A DNA stretch of 64,000 nucleotides from Muribaculaceae bacterium (GTDB taxonomy: Bacteria; Bacteroidota; Bacteroidia; Bacteroidales; Muribaculaceae): positions 1 to 64,000 of the forward strand of contig JAFZAC010000022.1 of NCBI GenBank assembly GCA_017548365.1, in the 5' to 3' direction. Position 1 is the first letter of the stretch. Each line of letters begins with the position of its first letter. Below are positions 59,403-64,000 of the stretch, one piece after another. The notes below the pieces were generated by a model. It made no database searches. It was not told the origin of the DNA and saw only the letters and a program-made list of their open reading frames with translations. A program made the translations under genes and the position numbers.

Positions 59403-62400
59403 TTATTTTATCGAAAATTGGTCAACGACTTCCACATCTTTGATGACAGCAGCACGATCAAAGTCATCTTTACTGCCAACAACGAGTGTTTGATATTCAC
59501 GCAAACCTGTACCAGCTGGGATGAGGTGACCGCAAATCACGTTCTCCTTCATACCCTCAAGGTAGTCAACCTTGCCACTGATAGCTGCTTCATTGAGCAC
59601 CTTGGTAGTTTCCTGGAAGGATGCCGCCGAGATAAAGCTCTTGGTTTGCAGAGCGGCACGGGTAATACCTTGCAGAATCTGCTCACTGGTAGCAGGAACA
59701 GCATCGCGAACCTTAACCTCGCGCAAAGCCTTGCGCTTGAGCATAGAGTTTATATCGCGAAGCTTGCGTGCGGTAATCATCTGACCCTTGTCCACGTCGA
59801 GAGAGTCTCCGCAGTCAATGACAATCTTCTTGCCCCAAATGCGGTCGTTCTCGTCCATGAAGTCGCGCTTGTCAACAACTTGCTGCTCGAGGAAGTTAGT
59901 GTCACCTGGATCGATGATGTTTACCTTGCGCATCATCTGGCGAACGATAACCTCAAAGTGCTTGTCGTTGATCTTCACACCCTGCAGGCGGTAAACGTCC
60001 TGAACCTCGTTAACGATATAGTCCTGAACTGCTGTTGGGCCCTTGATGCGAAGGATGTCGGCTGGAGTGACAGCACCATCCGAAAGTGGTGTACCGGCAC
60101 GTACCGAGTCATTTTCAAGCACGAGAATCTGCTTTGACATTGGCACGAGATACTTCTTCTCCTCACCATTCTTGCTGGTGACGATAATCTCGCGGTTGCC
60201 ACGCTTGATCTTTCCGAAGGTCACTACACCGTCAATCTCGCTTACGATAGCGGGGTTAGATGGGTTGCGAGCCTCAAAGAGCTCAGTAACACGTGGCAGA
60301 CCACCAGTGATATCACCGGCTCCACCGCTCGATGCACGTGGAATCTTCACGAATACCTCGCCTGGAGTGATTTCTTCACCCTCCACCTTCATCAAGTGAG
60401 CACCTACTGGAAGTGAATAGGTCTTGATAGGTGCTGCATCGGGATTGTCAAAGTCCTCAACAGCAAACAGCTGAGCCTCGGGGATACGAGTATGGTCTTT
60501 CGACTCGATAACAATCATCTCGCTCTTGTTGGATGTCTCGTCAACCTCATTGCGATAGGTAACACCCTCGATGAGATTCTTGTATTTCAAGCGACCACCC
60601 ACCTCGCTCACAATTACGGCGTTGAATGGGTCCCACTCGCAAATCACGTCACCCTTCTTGAGCATGTCACCTGGCTTGAAGAACAACTTCGAGCCATAGA
60701 CGATGTTGGCGCTGGTGAGCATCATATTGGTGTTAGGATCCACGATGCGCATCTCGGCCATACGTCCTATTACGATATCGTGACCGTCCTTATCGGCAAC
60801 GGTACGAAGCTCGTCAATCTCTAGACGACCGTCATATTTAGATGTCATGTTGCTGACAGCTGCAATATTGCTAGCCACACCACCCACGTGGAAGGTACGC
60901 AGAGTAAGCTGAGTACCAGGCTCGCCAATTGACTGAGCGGCAATCACGCCCACTGCCTCGCCCTTCTGTACGAGTCGGTGATTAGCAAGGTTGCGACCAT
61001 AACACTTGGCGCAAACACCATGTTTTGACTCGCAAGTGAGAACCGAACGAATCTCCACACTCTCGATAGGAGAGTTGTTGATGCGGTCGGCAGCAGCGTC
61101 GCTAATTTCCTCACCCGACTCAACGATTACCTCGCCGGTTGTTGGGTCGACAACGTCATGAACCGAAACGCGTCCAACGATGCGCTCGCCTAGAGTAGCA
61201 ACTACATCATCGTTGTTCTTAACCTCGCGGCAAACAAGTCCACGCAATGTTCCGCAATCGTCCTCAGTGATAATCACATCGTGAGCCACGTCAACAAGAC
61301 GACGGGTAAGGTAACCAGCGTCGGCGGTCTTCAAAGCGGTATCGGCAAGACCCTTGCGGGCACCGTGAGTAGAGATAAAGTACTCGAGCACCGACAGACC
61401 TTCCTTGAAGTTTGCAAGAATTGGGTTCTCGATAATCTGGTGGCCACCTTCAACACCACTCTTCTGAGGCTTGGCCATAAGACCACGCATACCTGAGAGC
61501 TGGCGAATCTGGTCACGCGAACCACGAGCGCCCGAGTCAAGCATCATGTAAACAGAGTTGAAACCTTGCTTATCGGCCGAAATCTGCTTCATCAGAGTGT
61601 CGGTCAAACGGCTGTTCACGTGTGTCCAAATATCGATAATCTGATTATATCGCTCGTTGTTGGTAATGAAACCCATGTTGTAGTTGTTCATTACCTCCTC
61701 GACCTGAGCATCGCCCTCCTCGATGAGCTTCTGCTTCTCGGGGGGAACGAGCACGTCGTCAAGGTTGAACGACAAACCGCCCTTGAATGCCATGTAGTAA
61801 CCCAGGTTCTTGATATCGTCAAGGAACTTGGCACTGCGTGGCACACCACAATTGCGGATAACCTTGGTAATAATCTTCTTGAGCGATTTCTTAGAAATCA
61901 CCTCGTTGACATATCCCAGTTCCTCAGGAACGCTGTTGTTGAAGATGATGCGACCAACCGAAGTCTCCTTAACGATGTGCTTGATGGGGTTGCCATCGGC
62001 GTCAACGTCGTCGACCATAACCGAAATGATAGCATTCATCGCCAACTTGCCCTCGTTGAAGGCGATAGTAGCCTCCTCAGGACCGTAGAATGTGAGACCC
62101 TCACCCTTGGCGCCTTCGCGCAGCTTAGTGATGTAATAGAGTCCCAATACCATGTCCTGTGATGGCACAGTGATAGGTTCTCCGTTAGCAGGATTAAGGA
62201 TGTTGTGAGGCATGAGCATGAGCATCTGAGCCTCAACAATAGCCTCGTTGCCAAGTGGCAAGTGAACAGCCATCTGGTCACCATCAAAGTCGGCATTAAA
62301 TGGAGTACATGCCAGTGGATGCAGCTGAATTGCTTTGCCCTCAATGAGTTTGGGCTGGAACGCCTGGATACCGAGACGGTGCAGGGTTGGAGCACGGTTC

Positions 62401-63773
62401 AGGAGCACTGGGTGTCCCTTCATAACGTTCTCGAGAATATCCCATACCACGGGCTCCTTGCGGTCAACAATCTTCTTAGCGCTCTTTACAGTCTTCACGA
62501 TTCCGCGCTCAATGAGCTTGCGAATCACAAATGGCTTGTAAAGCTCGGCTGCCATATCCTTAGGCACACCGCACTCGCCCATCTTGAGCTCTGGACCTAC
62601 AACGATTACCGAACGGGCCGAATAGTCAACACGTTTACCGAGCAAGTTCTGACGGAAACGTCCTTGCTTACCCTTAAGGCTGTCGCTCAACGACTTGAGA
62701 GGACGGTTGGCATCACTCTTGACAGCACTCGACTTGCGAGAGTTGTCGAGCAGCGAGTCAACAGCTTCTTGAAGCATACGCTTCTCGTTGCGCAGAATCA
62801 CCTCAGGAGCCTTAATCTCGATAAGGCGTTTTAGACGGTTGTTACGGATAATCACACGGCGATACAGGTCGTTAAGATCGCTTGTAGCGAAGCGGCCACC
62901 ATCGAGTGGCACCAATGGGCGCAAATCGGGTGGAATGACAGGTATCACCTTAAGAATCATCCACTCTGGACGGTTCATATTCTTGCTTGAGCGGAACATC
63001 TCAACCACTTGACGACGCTTGAGGGCGTCGGTCTTACGCTGCTGCGATGTCTCGTGGCTGGCACGGTCGCGAAGCTCATTAGAGAGCTTGTCAAGATTGA
63101 GTTCAGCAAGGAGGTCATAGATTGCCTCGGCACCCATCTTGGCAACGAACTTGTTAGGATCGCTGTCGTCAAGGTTGCGGTTGCCTTCTGGCAACTTTTC
63201 CTGGATAGCAAGATATTCTTCCTCGCTCAGAAGGTCATACTTCTGCAGTCGGTTGGCCTGGTCACGAACCTTGGTACTCTCGGCAATGCCGGGAACAACC
63301 TTGAACGAGCCGTCTTGCTCATCAACAACCACATTACCTGGGTTGATGACGATATAACGCTCATAGTAGATCACCGAGTCGAGCTTCTTGGTGGGAAGTC
63401 CGAGCAGATAACCTATCTTGTTAGGCAACGAACGGAAATACCAGATGTGAGCAACGGGAACAACAAGCTGAATGTGACCGCTGCGCTCACGACGCACCTT
63501 CTTTTCGGTTACCTCAACACCACAACGGTCGCACACGATGTTACGATAGCGTATGCGTTTATACTTGCCGCAATGGCACTCATAGTCCTTTACAGGACCA
63601 AAGATGCGCTCGCAAAACAAGCCGTCGCGCTCTGGCTTATAGGTACGATAGTTGATGGTCTCGGGCTTTAGTACCTCACCCTTTGAATTACCCAGAATGT
63701 CGTCGGGAGACGCCAGTCCAATGGTAATTTTAGAGAAGTTACTTCTTATCTTATTGTCTTTCTTAAAAGCCAT
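59403..63773 (-). CDS. rpoC: DNA-directed RNA polymerase beta' subunit
   Basis: A 1456-aa full-length beta' subunit. The N-terminal zinc site ([19 protein letters not shown]), the catalytic magnesium motif [12 protein letters not shown], the bridge-helix and trigger-loop region and the second zinc site ([16 protein letters not shown]) are all present. It follows rpoB by 36 bp, the normal order, and ends at a strong terminator. Confidence 0.98.
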   Translation of the reverse strand: MAFKKDNKIRSNFSKITIGLASPDDILGNSKGEVLKPETINYRTYKPERDGLFCERIFGPVKDYECHCGKYKRIRYRNIVCDRCGVEVTEKKVRRERSGHIQLVVPVAHIWYFRSLPNKIGYLLGLPTKKLDSVIYYERYIVINPGNVVVDEQDGSFKVVPGIAESTKVRDQANRLQKYDLLSEEEYLAIQEKLPEGNRNLDDSDPNKFVAKMGAEAIYDLLAELNLDKLSNELRDRASHETSQQRKTDALKRRQVVEMFRSSKNMNRPEWMILKVIPVIPPDLRPLVPLDGGRFATSDLNDLYRRVIIRNNRLKRLIEIKAPEVILRNEKRMLQEAVDSLLDNSRKSSAVKSDANRPLKSLSDSLKGKQGRFRQNLLGKRVDYSARSVIVVGPELKMGECGVPKDMAAELYKPFVIRKLIERGIVKTVKSAKKIVDRKEPVVWDILENVMKGHPVLLNRAPTLHRLGIQAFQPKLIEGKAIQLHPLACTPFNADFDGDQMAVHLPLGNEAIVEAQMLMLMPHNILNPANGEPITVPSQDMVLGLYYITKLREGAKGEGLTFYGPEEATIAFNEGKLAMNAIISVMVDDVDADGNPIKHIVKETSVGRIIFNNSVPEELGYVNEVISKKSLKKIITKVIRNCGVPRSAKFLDDIKNLGYYMAFKGGLSFNLDDVLVPPEKQKLIEEGDAQVEEVMNNYNMGFITNNERYNQIIDIWTHVNSRLTDTLMKQISADKQGFNSVYMMLDSGARGSRDQIRQLSGMRGLMAKPQKSGVEGGHQIIENPILANFKEGLSVLEYFISTHGARKGLADTALKTADAGYLTRRLVDVAHDVIITEDDCGTLRGLVCREVKNNDDVVATLGERIVGRVSVHDVVDPTTGEVIVESGEEISDAAADRINNSPIESVEIRSVLTCESKHGVCAKCYGRNLANHRLVQKGEAVGVIAAQSIGEPGTQLTLRTFHVGGVASNIAAVSNMTSKYDGRLEIDELRTVADKDGHDIVIGRMAEMRIVDPNTNMMLTSANIVYGSKLFFKPGDMLKKGDVICEWDPFNAVIVSEVGGRLKYKNLIEGVTYRNEVDETSNKSEMIVIESKDHTRIPEAQLFAVEDFDNPDAAPIKTYSLPVGAHLMKVEGEEITPGEVFVKIPRASSGGAGDITGGLPRVTELFEARNPSNPAIVSEIDGVVTFGKIKRGNREIIVTSKNGEEKKYLVPMSKQILVLENDSVRAGTPLSDGAVTPADILRIKGPTAVQDYIVNEVQDVYRLQGVKINDKHFEVIVRQMMRKVNIIDPGDTNFLEQQVVDKRDFMDENDRIWGKKIVIDCGDSLDVDKGQMITARKLRDINSMLKRKALREVKVRDAVPATSEQILQGITRAALQTKSFISAASFQETTKVLNEAAISGKVDYLEGMKENVICGHLIPAGTGLREYQTLVVGSKDDFDRAAVIKDVEVVDQFSIK

Positions 63774-63810
63774 AATAATAATCTAATGAAAAGAGATAAC
63801 GTTTTAACTA

Positions 63811-64000
63811 TTAATCGAGTGTGACACTTAAGCACAATCCACGCAACTCATGCAAGAGCACGTTGAGAGATTCGGGAATGCCAGGTGTGGGCATTGAGTC
63901 GCCCTTGACAATAGCCTCGTAGGCACGGCTGCGGCCAGTGACATCGTCACTCTTGATGGTAAGAATCTCCTGAAGGACATGGCTGGCGCCGAACGCCTCA
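63811..64000 (-). CDS. rpoB: DNA-directed RNA polymerase beta subunit (3' end only)
   Basis: The last 62 codons of rpoB plus stop. The end reads [20 protein letters not shown] then TLD and TAA (63811-63813), the expected C-terminus. The rest lies outside the window. Confidence 0.95.
   Translation of the reverse strand, partial: EAFGASHVLQEILTIKSDDVTGRSRAYEAIVKGDSMPTPGIPESLNVLLHELRGLCLSVTLD

Noticed and set aside
63009..63671. 220-aa open frame on the plus strand
   Set aside because: Antisense to rpoC.

Overview
This 64 kb window looks like a chromosomal segment of a gut-type member of the Bacteroidales, most likely Muribaculaceae or Prevotellaceae. The evidence is: promoters of the Bacteroidetes type (TTTG or TTG, about 20 bp, TAnnTTTG) before many genes; RpoB/RpoC, ribosome recycling factor, MurF, Ddl and ObgE of Bacteroidetes type; DUF4271 followed by a HemD-like protein; a vitamin B12 locus with BtuB, BtuG and BtuH-type surface proteins; and dockerin-type repeats used as tags on otherwise unrelated secreted proteins. 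No tRNA, rRNA, insertion sequence, prophage or CRISPR array was seen.

Layout. 1-12.7 kb: the 3'-truncated gene of a BspA-like leucine-rich-repeat surface protein with dockerin repeats, then frr, an M16 peptidase, an autoregulated HTH/S24 regulator, a lipoprotein serine hydrolase, a methyltransferase-like protein, a YfhO membrane protein and a DUF3298 protein. 12.7-26 kb: a phosphate/cell-wall region with ManA, a histidine phosphatase, two tandem-domain PAP2 proteins, a PafA-type phosphatase, murF, ddl, a LytS/LytR-like two-component pair and a LUD protein. 26-35 kb: a dockerin-SUMF1 protein, a rhodanese, a DNPH1-like hydrolase, a large WG-repeat protein, obgE, a LOG protein, DUF4271 and HemD with a histone-like tail. 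35-38 kb: an MBOAT/SGNH acyl-transfer pair with a structured leader.

38.3-52.7 kb is the most unusual part. All genes lie on the minus strand: a lone LytTR regulator with an FHA/zinc-ribbon membrane protein; three paralogous acidic membrane proteins (shared N-terminal MNTN motif, glycine-rich membrane segment, histidine-rich stretch, EF-hand-like loops); a second FHA/zinc-ribbon protein; a PP2C phosphatase; two Ser/Thr kinases with MORN repeats outside the membrane; and three secreted proteins sharing an unrecognised domain. The three acidic-protein genes have the same promoter architecture: an identical 21-bp promoter spacing and upstream repeats with TGA(T) cores at exactly 21-bp intervals. 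That is the arrangement expected for a LytTR-type regulator, and one is encoded at the head of the cluster. I read this as a candidate undescribed phosphorylation-based envelope signalling system.

52.7-64 kb: a probable small RNA, then a vitamin B12 uptake operon (cobalamin riboswitch, btuB, btuG-like, a dockerin-tagged secreted protein, btuH-like), then rpoC and the 3' end of rpoB.
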